DNA of 64,000 nucleotides. Source: Carnobacterium jeotgali MS3. GTDB taxonomy: Bacteria > Bacillota > Bacilli > Lactobacillales > Carnobacteriaceae. Shown piece by piece: positions 8,261 to 16,901 of this stretch. The translations under genes and the position numbers were made by a program. Each line of letters begins with the position of its first letter. The first letter of the stretch is position 1. The notes under the pieces were generated by a model. The model did not search any database, was not told the origin of the DNA, and saw nothing but the letters and a program-made list of their open reading frames with translations. The stretch spans positions 558,001 to 622,000 of the forward strand of contig NZ_JQNF01000010.1 in assembly GCF_000745125.1 (NCBI RefSeq). The letters are read 5' to 3'.

Positions 8261-8682
8261 AACAATAAAAAATATGAAGAACTTAACTCTCATTCCATAT
8301 ATTTTTAATATTTTATTATCAATCACTCATTGGCTGATATCTTATTTATCGAACTTAACATTTTGCCAAATTTCATGTATTGTAAGTAAGACACTAAAAA
8401 TATACTTTTCTTCTATTGCATAGGATATTCCTACATAAATACATAATTCTTTTTTGTTCATATACTTCTTATTTCGATTAGCACATTATAGTTTTTTCTA
8501 CTTGAACTGAAATAGAATCATCAATTAACTTTGTAATTTGTTCTTCCATTTTATTCCCATACAGATCTTCTCACTAAGTAATGGTATGACGTTTCAAGGG
8601 ACTTTATTCAAACTATATTAAACTTTGTAGAATAATAAAAAGATACCTTTCAAAAATGGAAAGTGCCTTGAAATGTTGATAT

Positions 8683-8855
8683 ATTAACTTTTTGAAAATT
8701 GGTCAGCTTTACGCGCTTTTTTCAAAAACTTTTCTTATATTCAGCCATATATGGATCACAAGTTAATAGATTTGCTACTTTTAAGGACTACAGAAGTCTA
8801 AGTAAATTTTGTAATAACACACGAGATTTTCCGTGACAGACAGCCAATCCCCCAT
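8683..8855 (-). pseudogene. Decayed copy of the rpsI 3' end (older remnant)
   Basis: About 173 bases align with the 3' third of rpsI (18935-19115) in the same orientation, with shared blocks such as GCTTTACGCGCTTTTTTCAA, AGTTAATAGA, TTGTAATAAC and CACGAGAT. Roughly the last 55 codons of S9 are represented, but substitutions and small shifts destroy the frame. This is the more diverged of two remnants and is probably the scar of an insertion at the rpsI 3' end. The remaining parts of the 8196-9078 gap (8261-8682 and 8856-8917) show no gene. Confidence 0.75.
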
Positions 8856-8917
8856 CATTTTAATAATACGGATTTCCCATCTATTTTTTAATGAAAACAA
8901 CTAAATTTACACCGAAA

Positions 8918-8952
8918 AGATACCGACTCCTCTTAAAGAGAAATCGGTATCT
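8918..8952 (-). terminator. Intrinsic terminator near the flavin reductase gene
   Basis: A perfect 9-bp stem (AGATACCGA with TCGGTATCT) and an inner CTCTT/AAGAG pairing. Its best T-run is on the plus strand, but it lies 127 bases beyond the stop of the minus-strand reductase at 9079 and could serve either direction. Confidence 0.5.
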
Positions 8953-9078
8953 GGTTTTTCTATTACCTGTTTTATCGTGATTCTTTTGGCGGTTGACTCA
9001 TCTCACATTTGCGTTGATAGTTACCTTTAAATTTCTTAACTGTTTTTCAATCTTAATCTGATAGTTCTGACTTAGTTT

Positions 9079-9777
9079 TTACTTAGCACCTAAGAATATA
9101 TCCGAAATAATGCGATTCTTTTTGATTCCTTTTTCCATATATTGTTTTTTTACAGACCTCATTATAGCAGTCACTCCTGAATTATAGTAATAAGCTGCAT
9201 TACCATATTGTTCAGCTACTCCATCCAATTTCACAGCTGTTTCTTTTCGCGAAGCCATTTTATGTAACTGGATCATTGGATTGTTCATTGCAATAGCCTC
9301 GATTTCCTCTCCAAATAAATAGTATCCGGATGATGAATAAACTAGTTCTATTGGTCGATTAGTATTGATCTCTACTTGCTTTAACAATGCTCGGATTGGT
9401 GTTATGCCAACACCACTCATAACGATTGGCGAAGTTTCATCTTGAATCTTAAGCCAACCGAATGGTCCACGTAATGCTACTTTTTCATTAGGTTTCATCG
9501 TCAGCAAAGCTTGTTTAAAACTACTGATTTCTTTTCTAGTCCGTGTACCAACTAAAATAAACCCTTTTTCTGGTATAGAAGCTATTGAAAATAAACGGTA
9601 TTTTCTGCCTTCGATTTTTTTACTTGGCAAAGTAAAGATTTCATGCTCTCCTGGTACCCAAGTTAAGCCCGCATCAATTTTGATCTTGACGGTATAATAA
9701 TCATCGTGCGGGTTTTCAATACTTTCAACTATAAATTCACCCCTATTAATTACACCTTTTATATCTTTAAGTTTCAT
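9079..9777 (-). CDS. Ferredoxin/flavodoxin-reductase-type FAD/NAD(P)H oxidoreductase
   Basis: 232 residues from ATG 9777, which has a GGGGGAAG ribosome site; the longer reading from 9819 has none. The FAD domain (about 1-95) includes WVPGEHEIFTLP and YRLFSIAS, the R-x-Y/F-S-type flavin motif. The nucleotide domain (about 100-232) begins PIVMSGVGITPIRALL, the G-x-G-x-x-P motif of ferredoxin-NADP reductase-like proteins, and includes IELVYSSSGYYLF. No iron-sulfur domain or ferredoxin fusion is present, so it must pass electrons to or from a separate partner. It is monocistronic within the accessory region. The partner is unknown; the flavoproteins at the left of the window are possible. Confidence 0.8.
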   Translation of the reverse strand: MKLKDIKGVINRGEFIVESIENPHDDYYTVKIKIDAGLTWVPGEHEIFTLPSKKIEGRKYRLFSIASIPEKGFILVGTRTRKEISSFKQALLTMKPNEKVALRGPFGWLKIQDETSPIVMSGVGITPIRALLKQVEINTNRPIELVYSSSGYYLFGEEIEAIAMNNPMIQLHKMASRKETAVKLDGVAEQYGNAAYYYNSGVTAIMRSVKKQYMEKGIKKNRIISDIFLGAK

Positions 9778-10148
9778 TTCTCTTCCCCCTATCTTGTATT
9801 GTCTTATAAGTACACCCAATTAGTTAACACTCTTTCTAAAGTTTACTAATTCAAGTTTTTTACATGTAACTTTTTTAATACTGCCTATAATTTCAAATGA
9901 CTCTTGCACAAATTGTAAGCGCTTTTCGTTTTGGCGTCAATTTACAAGTTTAATTCCAATTTATAAAATAGTGAACTGTATGAAATTCATACTCCGAACG
10001 TATCTATTTGCTCTAACGGAAATATAAATTTTTCTTCATCACGAGTTAGACTTTAACAAGGTAGAGAAGATTTATACTTGCTAATTAACTTCATACTTAC
10101 GGCTAGGAGTGCTATGATAAAATAAAACTACTACCGGTAAAGAAAGAA

Positions 10149-10559
10149 GTGAATCTATTGAAGAAAATTAATGTCGTTGGCGCCATTTTAATAGAAAACG
10201 GAAAGATTTTGTGTGCGCAACGAGGCAAAGGTAAATCGTTAGCTTACTTATGGGAATTTCCTGGTGGAAAAATAGAAACTGGAGAAACACCGCAAGAAGC
10301 CCTAATTCGTGAGCTACAAGAAGAGTTAATGATTGAGGTGGAAGTGCAATCTGAAAAATTTGAAGAAACAAGTTACCAATATGACTTTGGTTTAGTAACT
10401 TTAACTACCTTCATTTGTTTTTTGAAAAAAGGCACACCACAATTAACGGAGCATATCGCTGTAGAATGGCTAGCACCTAAAGAATTGAATACACTAGAAT
10501 GGGCACCTGCGGATATACCAGCCGTTGAGAAATTAATGGAAATGGAAACAATACGATGA
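10149..10559 (+). CDS. Nudix hydrolase, MutT-like (8-oxo-dGTP diphosphatase type)
   Basis: 136 residues from a GTG start. The Nudix box runs from Gly40 (GGKIETGETPQEALI) through RELQEEL (54-60); the usual Gly after EEx is Met61, a small departure from consensus. MutT-like enzymes remove oxidised or non-standard nucleoside triphosphates in the cytoplasm. The stop overlaps the ATG of the next gene (ATGA at 10556-10559), so the two are translationally coupled, pointing to joint work with the PLD-helicase protein. A -10 TATGAT is at 10113-10118 with a weak -35. Whether the substrate is 8-oxo-dGTP, another dNTP or a signal nucleotide cannot be read from sequence. Alternative TTG start: 10158. Confidence 0.85.
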   Translation: MNLLKKINVVGAILIENGKILCAQRGKGKSLAYLWEFPGGKIETGETPQEALIRELQEELMIEVEVQSEKFEETSYQYDFGLVTLTTFICFLKKGTPQLTEHIAVEWLAPKELNTLEWAPADIPAVEKLMEMETIR

Positions 10560-13441
10560 CAGATATTTTAGAGCGTTCTTTAAAAAAAGCTTTTATAGAC
10601 CAAAAAATTGAAGGTTCTTTATATGACCCTCAAATGATCTTCAATGATACGGAAAAAAAGCAGTATATGCTAAATGTGTTGCAAAATGAATTGGATACTT
10701 GTAATGAATTCTTTTTTTCAGTGGCTTTTTTAACTCAAGGTGGACTAGCAGCGCTAAAAACACAATTAGCTGACTTACATACTCGAGGAATTAAAGGAAA
10801 AATTTTAACTTCAACTTATTTAGCCTTTAATCAGCCCGCTGTCTTTGAAGACTTAATAAAGTTTCCTAATGTAGAAGTGCGCATTTCAGAAAAACAAGGG
10901 TTTCATTCCAAAGGGTATCTATTTAAACAATCAGGGTATCATTCTTTTATCATCGGAAGTTCCAACTTAACCATGAGTGCTTTAAAGACGAACTACGAGT
11001 GGAATGTCCGTTTAACTTCCTATGACCATGGGCAGATGATTCAAGACATCCAATTACATATGGAACAAGAATGGCAAGCAGCCCAAGTATTAACTTCCCA
11101 ATGGGTTTATAATTATAAAAAGACTTATCAACCAATGACGTACTACAAAGAAGTCAGCACAATCCAAGATCCAGCTCTTATTGATGAGTCCACTTCTTAC
11201 ATCGTGACTAAGCCTGATCCTAATAATATGCAAAAAGCAGCTCTATTCAATCTAAAAGAATTACGGAAAACTGGAGCCCAAAAAGGATTGGTCATTTCTG
11301 CTACAGGAACTGGAAAAACGTATTTATCAGCTTTTGATGTTTTACAAGCTAAACCTAAACGCGTTTTATTTATCGTTCACCGAGAACAAATTCTTAACAA
11401 AGCCAAAAGTGTTTTTCAAGAAATTCTTGGAGAACAAAAGGATGATTATGGAATTCTCTCGGGAAATAAAAAAGAAATAACAGCAACTTATTTATTTGCT
11501 ACTATTCAAACGATTTCAAAAGATGCGGTTATGCAACAATTTGCTAAAGATCACTTCGATTACATTCTAATTGATGAAGTGCATAAAGCTGGTGCTTCTT
11601 CCTATCATCGCGTAATCGATTATTTTAAGCCCAATTTTTTACTAGGTATGACAGCTACTCCTGAACGAACTGATGGATTTAATATTTTCGAGTTATTTGA
11701 TTACAATATTGCTTATGAGATCCGCCTTCAAGAAGCTCTAGAAGAAAATATGCTTTCCCCCTTTCATTATTTTGGAGTGACCGATTATGTAAAAGATGGA
11801 GAATTAATTTCTGAATCAACAAATTTGAAAATTTTGGTTGAAGAAGAACGTGTCACGTATTTACTAGAAAAGCTCCAGTATTATGGTTGTTCTGGTAACA
11901 TTCCTAAAGGGCTAGTTTTTTGTAGTCGTAAAGAGGAAGCTAAAACATTGTCTACGCTATTCCAACAAAAAGGACATCCTAGTACTTACCTAACAGGAGA
12001 GCATTCACTTGAGGAGCGAGAAAGACAAGTTGAACGGTTAGAAAATGGCGAGATTGAATACATCTTTACAGTAGATATTTTTAATGAAGGAATTGATATT
12101 CCCAAAATTAATCAAGTGGTCATGCTTCGAAATACCCAATCGAATATCATTTTTGTGCAACAATTAGGCCGTGGATTAAGAAAAGATCCTTCAAAAGAAT
12201 TCGTTACTGTAATTGATTTTATCGGAAACTACAAAAACAATTATATGATTCCAATGGCTTTATCCGGCGATGTCTCTAGGGATAAAAATAATTTACGCAA
12301 AGATACTTTTGACACGAACTTTATTTCAGGCGTTTCTTCTATCAATTTTGAAAAAATTGCAAAACAACAAATCTTCTCTTCAATTAATCAAGCTTCCATG
12401 GATAGCATGAGTGAATTAAGAAAATCATTCCAATTGCTTTATAATCGCCTTGGCCGGGTGCCTTACTTAAAAGATTTTGAAGAACAACATACGATCGATC
12501 CTTTGCTAGTTGCCAATAAAAAATTAAGCTATTACGATTTCCTAGTCAGTATAAAACAAAGTGAAGGAACACTTTCTGAGTTAGAAAACCGATTCTTAAT
12601 GATTGCTTCAAGAGAATGGTTACCAGGAAAAAGAAAACAAGAATTAGTATTGCTAGAAAAAATGATGAGTGAACCTGAAAATAGTCTATCTTTAAAAGGA
12701 ATCCAACAGCTATTTATAGAGAACGGGATTTTAGCAGACGAAGAAACGATAAATTCTGTACTGAATACATTAGATTTGTCCTTTTATACTGGTTCTATGG
12801 CAGCTACTTATAAGAAACAAGCCTTTATCGTACGAACAGAAAACAACGTGTCCTTGTCTTCTCTGTATAAAGAAGCATTAGTAAATGAATACTTTGCGTA
12901 TATGATGTCGGATGTTCTTGCAACAGGGCTGCTTAAATCTAAAGCTTATTCTACGTCAGAACTTTTAACGCGTTACCAAAAATACAAACGAAAAGAAGTT
13001 TTACGTTTGCTAAATTGGGACAAACAAATGGTAGACCAGAACGTTGGTGGCTATACATCAAGCAAAGACGAATTTGTTATTTTCGTAACGCTGAAAAAAG
13101 GCGAAAACTTCACAGGAGCACAAATGGCTTATGAAGATGAGTTGATCGATTATTCCACAATGAAGTGGTTCACGAAATCTCCAAGAACAATGTCCTCTCC
13201 TGAAGTGCAGAAATTAATGGAGGCTGAGAAATGGCATATACGCGTCTTTGCTAAGAAATCGGATAACGAAGGAACAGAATTTTATTATTTAGGAGAAGTA
13301 AAACCAGTAAAAGAATCTATTATAGAGTTAGAAAAAACACTTCAAAATGGTAAAAAGAAAAAAGTTGTAGAGATGTTTTTGAAGTTTTTAGAACCAATTG
13401 ATGTAACCTTATATCGATATTTAGAAGCTGGACAAGAGTGA
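10556..13441 (+). CDS. PLD nuclease-superfamily II helicase-DUF3427 protein
   Basis: 961 residues. A phospholipase-D nuclease domain comes first, with HSKGYLF (His117, Lys119) and GSSN (134-137); a single H-K-N motif implies dimers. A superfamily II helicase core follows: Walker A ATGTGKT (250-256 region), DEVH (340-343), TATPERTDG (366-374) and motif VI QQLGRGLRKDP (535-545). The C-terminal third (about 690-955) fits DUF3427. Such proteins are inferred to be DNA translocase-nucleases of repair or phage defence. The Nudix gene overlaps its start by 4 bases. The gene ends before a strong bidirectional terminator. No methyltransferase partner is present, so it is not an ordinary restriction enzyme. 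Confidence 0.88.
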   Translation: MTDILERSLKKAFIDQKIEGSLYDPQMIFNDTEKKQYMLNVLQNELDTCNEFFFSVAFLTQGGLAALKTQLADLHTRGIKGKILTSTYLAFNQPAVFEDLIKFPNVEVRISEKQGFHSKGYLFKQSGYHSFIIGSSNLTMSALKTNYEWNVRLTSYDHGQMIQDIQLHMEQEWQAAQVLTSQWVYNYKKTYQPMTYYKEVSTIQDPALIDESTSYIVTKPDPNNMQKAALFNLKELRKTGAQKGLVISATGTGKTYLSAFDVLQAKPKRVLFIVHREQILNKAKSVFQEILGEQKDDYGILSGNKKEITATYLFATIQTISKDAVMQQFAKDHFDYILIDEVHKAGASSYHRVIDYFKPNFLLGMTATPERTDGFNIFELFDYNIAYEIRLQEALEENMLSPFHYFGVTDYVKDGELISESTNLKILVEEERVTYLLEKLQYYGCSGNIPKGLVFCSRKEEAKTLSTLFQQKGHPSTYLTGEHSLEERERQVERLENGEIEYIFTVDIFNEGIDIPKINQVVMLRNTQSNIIFVQQLGRGLRKDPSKEFVTVIDFIGNYKNNYMIPMALSGDVSRDKNNLRKDTFDTNFISGVSSINFEKIAKQQIFSSINQASMDSMSELRKSFQLLYNRLGRVPYLKDFEEQHTIDPLLVANKKLSYYDFLVSIKQSEGTLSELENRFLMIASREWLPGKRKQELVLLEKMMSEPENSLSLKGIQQLFIENGILADEETINSVLNTLDLSFYTGSMAATYKKQAFIVRTENNVSLSSLYKEALVNEYFAYMMSDVLATGLLKSKAYSTSELLTRYQKYKRKEVLRLLNWDKQMVDQNVGGYTSSKDEFVIFVTLKKGENFTGAQMAYEDELIDYSTMKWFTKSPRTMSSPEVQKLMEAEKWHIRVFAKKSDNEGTEFYYLGEVKPVKESIIELEKTLQNGKKKKVVEMFLKFLEPIDVTLYRYLEAGQE

Positions 13442-13510
13442 TGTTGGGAATGAAGGTCATCGTATAAGTATTGAATTGATCTTTTAACTATTTTAATTTA
13501 GAATTCGATG

Positions 13511-13557
13511 TATCAAAAAAAGCAGCAGCTGAAATCAGCTGCTGCTCTTTTTTGATA
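13511..13557. terminator. Bidirectional intrinsic terminator
   Basis: A long near-perfect stem (TATCAAAAAA, then GCAGCAGCTG, loop AAAT, CAGCTGCTGC and TTTTTTGATA). It serves the helicase gene on the plus strand and the small-protein gene ending at 13567 on the minus strand. Confidence 0.9.
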
Positions 13558-13566
13558 TACCATGGT

Positions 13567-13698
13567 TTACTTATTAAATATCTTCGGACCTTTGCGCATG
13601 TTTTTCATATCATTCTTTGGATCAGTTGTTTGTTTAGACTTTCCGCCACCTGCTTGTTTCTTTTTAATGATCTCTAACATTTTCTCTTTTGAATTCAC
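13567..13698 (-). CDS. 43-residue basic small protein, copy 1
   Basis: GTG start at 13698 with AAGGTGGTG about 6 bases upstream; stop TAA at 13567. The product starts MNSKEKMLEIIKKKQAGGGK and ends MRKGPKIFNK. It is rich in Lys, with a short predicted amphipathic helix (residues 4-15), a Gly-rich hinge (17-19) and a conserved tail (32-43). A second copy lies at 18600-18731 and differs at only six residues, clustered in the middle. The first 55 coding bases are identical in the two, while conservative codon changes later point to selection on protein. It is too short for family assignment; an RNA- or ribosome-associated role is only a guess from composition. Confidence 0.7.
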   Translation of the reverse strand: MNSKEKMLEIIKKKQAGGGKSKQTTDPKNDMKNMRKGPKIFNK

Positions 13699-14019
13699 TT
13701 ATCACACCACCTTGTTAGTGTAACACTAAATACTTTCAGTGAGATAAGAGGAATAATGACTACTTTAATGGGATGATTCTCTCTCTATCCTAGTGAGTTC
13801 TTAGAATGATTAATCCATTCTCAAGACACCACTATTTATTAAATCCATTATTTTTTTCTATATCCTTTGCCCACCATCACAATATCTGGTTTTACATTCA
13901 TCATTAAATAATACAGGATAAATCGCGAAGTAACAAACAAATTTTTGTTTATTGAGCAGATAATTTGTCCAATAAATGTCAGTAATTTATATTAGAATGG
14001 AATTTAAGATAAGCAACAG

Positions 14020-14052
14020 AAAAGAGACTCTTGTAACCACAAGAATCTCTTT
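14020..14052 (-). terminator. Terminator after the SPFH/small-membrane-protein pair
   Basis: Stem of AAGAGACTCTTGT with ACAAGAATCTCTT and an AACC loop, followed on the minus strand by TTTTCTG. It lies 37 bases past the stop at 14089. The 13699-14019 stretch upstream shows no other gene. Confidence 0.65.
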
Positions 14053-14088
14053 CTTAAAATGTTCAATAATATAGTTTAAAGAAGATGC

Positions 14089-14208
14089 TTAAAAATTGAA
14101 ATCATCATCTTCATTTTTATTCTCTGCTTTAAACAGCCAACGTGCTAAACAAACTACTAAAGTTACTAATATCGTTATAAAAATAAGTTTACCTAAGAAG
14201 AAAATCAT
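14089..14208 (-). CDS. 39-residue single-span membrane protein
   Basis: ATG at 14208, 8 bases after the stop of the SPFH gene, with TAGGTGAT as ribosome site. The product is one hydrophobic helix (about residues 2-22, IFFLGKLIFITILVTLVV), then ARW and an acidic tail (ENKNEDDD). It is in line with the SPFH gene and closes the transcript before a terminator. I do not know a family for it. Small membrane proteins paired with SPFH scaffolds may be anchors or cargo; that is inference. The reading frame is open, conserved-looking and well spaced, but too short for certainty. Confidence 0.6.
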   Translation of the reverse strand: MIFFLGKLIFITILVTLVVCLARWLFKAENKNEDDDFNF

Positions 14209-14216
14209 TTTATCAC

Positions 14217-15047
14217 CTACTTATTAGTATCAACAATTGCTTCACCTGTTTGTACTTCAACCCAACCATGTTCTAAACGTGCTTCTACTTCTTTTAACTT
14301 GATCAATTCTTCTGAAATGGATTCTGATAATTTTTTATTTGCTTCAGCCTCTGCTTCTGCTGCTTTTACTTTTTGATAGGCTAAGCTATCCGCTTTTGTT
14401 TTTGCTGTATCAGCTTCTAAGAGAGCTTTTTCTTTTTCTTGACCAGCTTTGATGATCTCATCAATTGATTTTTGTGTTTCAGCATCTACATCTGGTACCC
14501 CAAAAGCAACATCTTCTACCAGAAATCCTTTTGGTTCAACTGCTTTAGTGAAATCTTCTAAAATGGATTGCTGAACTTCTGTTGATTTCGATCCCGTTAC
14601 ATCCAATAAACTATATCTGGCTACTACAGCACGAGAGGATTTAAGCAATTGTGCTTTTAACCAATTGGCTTCAATGTCTTCTACATTAATACTACCAAAT
14701 TCTTTAAATACATCAGAAACTTTTTTTGAATCTACTTTATAGGCATATGTAATAGATACATGTGTAGCTTTTCCATCTTCTGTTGCTAAATTTAATTTTT
14801 CTGCTTTAACCGTTTGTAATCGAATAGGATACTGGGTTACTTTATCCAGACCTACAAATTTAACCCCTTGACTTAAAGTTTGATCTTTCACTCCGCCATT
14901 CATTGAATAACGAACACCTACATAACCATTTTCTATTTTTTCAAAAAACACTAAAAATCCGCCTACCAATAAGATAATTACTAGAATACCAATGATTAAT
15001 CCTTTGATTTTTTTGATGCTATTCTTATCGTATTCTTTTTCGTTCAA
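14217..15047 (-). CDS. SPFH/band 7 (prohibitin-like) membrane protein
   Basis: 276 residues. A single N-terminal transmembrane helix (about 15-34, GLIIGILVIILLVGGFLVFF) is followed by an SPFH domain with GYVGVRYSMNGG, RLQTVKAEKLNLATEDG and VVARYSLLDV. A Lys/Glu/Ala coiled coil (about 190-260) completes it. Prohibitin-like SPFH proteins form membrane-bound ring scaffolds that often work with proteases. It differs from the flotillin at 3634-5118 in length and in lacking the Glu-Ala repeat array. The tiny membrane protein gene downstream is 8 bases away. It lies inside the accessory region between the two rpsI remnants, so it may be a cargo gene. Confidence 0.85.
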   Translation of the reverse strand: MNEKEYDKNSIKKIKGLIIGILVIILLVGGFLVFFEKIENGYVGVRYSMNGGVKDQTLSQGVKFVGLDKVTQYPIRLQTVKAEKLNLATEDGKATHVSITYAYKVDSKKVSDVFKEFGSINVEDIEANWLKAQLLKSSRAVVARYSLLDVTGSKSTEVQQSILEDFTKAVEPKGFLVEDVAFGVPDVDAETQKSIDEIIKAGQEKEKALLEADTAKTKADSLAYQKVKAAEAEAEANKKLSESISEELIKLKEVEARLEHGWVEVQTGEAIVDTNK

Positions 15048-15157
15048 TTCTATGTCCTCTTTTCTTTTTCAACTAAATGATTGTCTTAATAACGAATATT
15101 TTTCTTTACTCTCTTACAACTTACCACCCCGTGTAACTGTTTACTGCAATGCACAAA

Positions 15158-15203
15158 AAGAAATACACAGGCTTTTCTGCTGTAAGCCTGTATATTCTTT
15201 TCG
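15158..15203. terminator. Terminator-like hairpin in the 15048-15536 gap
   Basis: AGAAATACACAGGCTT pairs with AAGCCTGTATATTCT around a 9-base loop, with a T-run on the plus strand. No gene clearly ends here, so it may be the remains of a lost gene. The rest of the gap is AT-rich and shows no gene. Confidence 0.4.
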
Positions 15204-15536
15204 ACATACTTTTTCTTTTACGAGTTGACTCTATGTACCTCATCTCTTCCCATAAAAAATCATCTTAATTATTATACCAAAGAAAGGAATAAAAACGATG
15301 GATTCTTTAAATATTTAAGCTTCATTACAAAGGTTACTTTAGTTTACTTGATTTGTTAAATTATTTTTTTAATATCTAATATGTAATTTTACAATCTTCA
15401 TTGAATCATACATAATAAAACATGAAGTAACAAAATATTTTACACTCTCTAAACATCTTTTCTCTATGGTCTTAATCAATAAAATATCTTAGCATATCTA
15501 TTATTCTAAATAAATTTGTTCATTCAGGAGGATTTT

Positions 15537-16364
15537 ATGAAAAATTTCGTTACACAAACATGGTTATTAGAAAATTATTCAAATGATAACTTAATCTTAC
15601 TTGATGCTCGCGCAGAATTAAATGATCCAAAAGCCGGATATAATCAATATAAAAAAGGACATCTAAAAAGAGCTCAGTTCGTCTCTTTAGAAGATACAAT
15701 GACTGGAAAAGTCAGCAAGCATGGCGGTCGGCATCCTTTGCCAGATATGGAAGTATTTATTAAAGAAATGAAGCAGCTGGGAATTTCTGACTCTTCTACA
15801 GTAATCATTTATGATAACGGGGATCTGGCGATGGCAGGCAGATTATGGTGGTTGTTAAGATATGCTGGTAAAGATAAGGTATTTTTATTAGAAGGCGGTA
15901 TAAAACATTGGGTCGATAATGAATTAGAAATTACTACAGTTATTGCCGAGCCGCAATCTTCTGGAGCTCTAAGTTTGAATTTAAATGAATCCATGATTGC
16001 AGAACACTCTGAAGTAAAGGCTGCTGTTGACTTAGAACAAACAGTAATAATCGATTCCAGAGCATATGAACGGTATTCTGGACAAGTGGAACCATTAGAT
16101 AAATTACCTGGACACATCCCCAGTGCTTTAAACTATCCTTGGATGGATTTAGTTGATGAAGGTACTATAATAGACAGCAAAAATATAAACGAAAAGTTCA
16201 AATCTCTGGAAGAATATAAGGATATTATCGTTCACTGCGGATCTGGAATAACTGGGACAGTAAATGTGTTGTTTATGGAAGAAGCTGGATTGGAGCCGAG
16301 GCTATACCCAGGAGGCTACAGTGACTGGGTCAGTTACGAAAACAATCAAGTGGTAAAAGACTAA
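15537..16364 (+). CDS. Thiosulfate/3-mercaptopyruvate sulfurtransferase (two-domain rhodanese)
   Basis: 275 residues from ATG 15537, which follows AGGAGG by 6 bases; the longer reading from 15516 includes that site and is rejected. Two rhodanese domains occupy about 1-135 (inactive, with LLDARAELND and HLKRAQFVSLED) and 155-275 (active, with IIDSRAYERYSG and the catalytic loop VHCGSGIT, Cys234). The enzyme moves a sulfane sulfur from thiosulfate or mercaptopyruvate to thiol acceptors via a cysteine persulfide. The loop CGSGIT is of the SseA type, so mercaptopyruvate may be favoured. The gene stands alone with a clear terminator 37 bases beyond. It lies in the accessory region just before the second rpsI remnant. 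Confidence 0.9.
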   Translation: MKNFVTQTWLLENYSNDNLILLDARAELNDPKAGYNQYKKGHLKRAQFVSLEDTMTGKVSKHGGRHPLPDMEVFIKEMKQLGISDSSTVIIYDNGDLAMAGRLWWLLRYAGKDKVFLLEGGIKHWVDNELEITTVIAEPQSSGALSLNLNESMIAEHSEVKAAVDLEQTVIIDSRAYERYSGQVEPLDKLPGHIPSALNYPWMDLVDEGTIIDSKNINEKFKSLEEYKDIIVHCGSGITGTVNVLFMEEAGLEPRLYPGGYSDWVSYENNQVVKD

Positions 16365-16400
16365 AACTCAGGGAAAACATTGTCAGATTTTTATGTAAAA

Positions 16401-16432
16401 AAAAGGAACTGCCATATAAGCAGTTCCTTTTT
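16401..16432 (+). terminator. Terminator of the rhodanese gene
   Basis: Perfect AAAAGGAACTGC / GCAGTTCCTTTT stem with T-run, 37 bases after the stop codon. Confidence 0.85.
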
Positions 16433-16454
16433 GATGTATATATAAAGTAAATTT

Positions 16455-16572
16455 ACAGTTTGAGAACTGTGAAGCTTTACAAGCTTTCTTAAGATCTGGT
16501 TTCTTACGTTCAACCATACGTGGGTCACGAGTGAATAGTCCTGCAGCATTTAATGGTTCACGTCTGGGTCAA
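16455..16572 (-). pseudogene. Copy of the rpsI 3' end (younger remnant)
   Basis: About 118 bases align with the last ~40 codons of rpsI (from the DPDFRG segment to the stop), in the same orientation, sharing TTACGTTCAACCATACGTGG, GTCACGAGT and CCTGCAGC with the intact gene. A small deletion near the DPDFRG codons and another near the former stop break the frame. It resembles rpsI clearly more than the 8683-8855 copy does. Non-ribosomal sequence joins abruptly near 16573, which fits a recombination or attachment junction. Confidence 0.85.
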
Positions 16573-16608
16573 TAATACCTATTTTTGTTAAATCTTCTAA
16601 TAACTGGT

Positions 16609-16728
16609 TCATTCTAAGCCTTTTTCATTCTCACTCATGATTAAAATTGCTGACCCTTTCAATATAACAAATCCTTCATTTGTAAATAATAGAATGGGTA
16701 AGCTAATCTGTTTGGTGCTTGTTATTTG
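16609..16728 (-). pseudogene. Fragment with a DUF4357-like end
   Basis: The 40-codon open stretch ends TNEGFVILKGSAILIM and then SENEKGLE before a TGA stop. The EGFVILKGS core resembles the DUF4357 module found at the C termini of GIY-YIG nucleases and restriction-associated proteins. No start codon or upstream part remains, and a TAG closes the frame at 16729. A 20-codon open frame overlapping the stop (ATGA) runs into the rpsI remnant. It looks like the broken tail of a defence or mobile-element gene; the family match is by eye and tentative. Nothing is seen in 16729-16881. Confidence 0.4.
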
Positions 16729-16901
16729 CTAGAAACAGATATAGTATATCGCATCAAAATGAACAGAAAATCATTTTCAGTGAGCGTATGAAATGACATA
16801 AAGTAAGCAACATAGTAAACTAAAGAGTACTAGTAGACATCATCTATCCAAAAATCATTTATCAACTAATGTACACAATTACAGGAGGAGTAACGATCAT
16901 C

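Noticed and set aside
7640-8268. Three plus-strand open frames opposite the 7686-8195 gene
   Set aside because: They have no ribosome sites, overlap each other, and look like shadows of the minus-strand gene, which has promoter and ribosome site.
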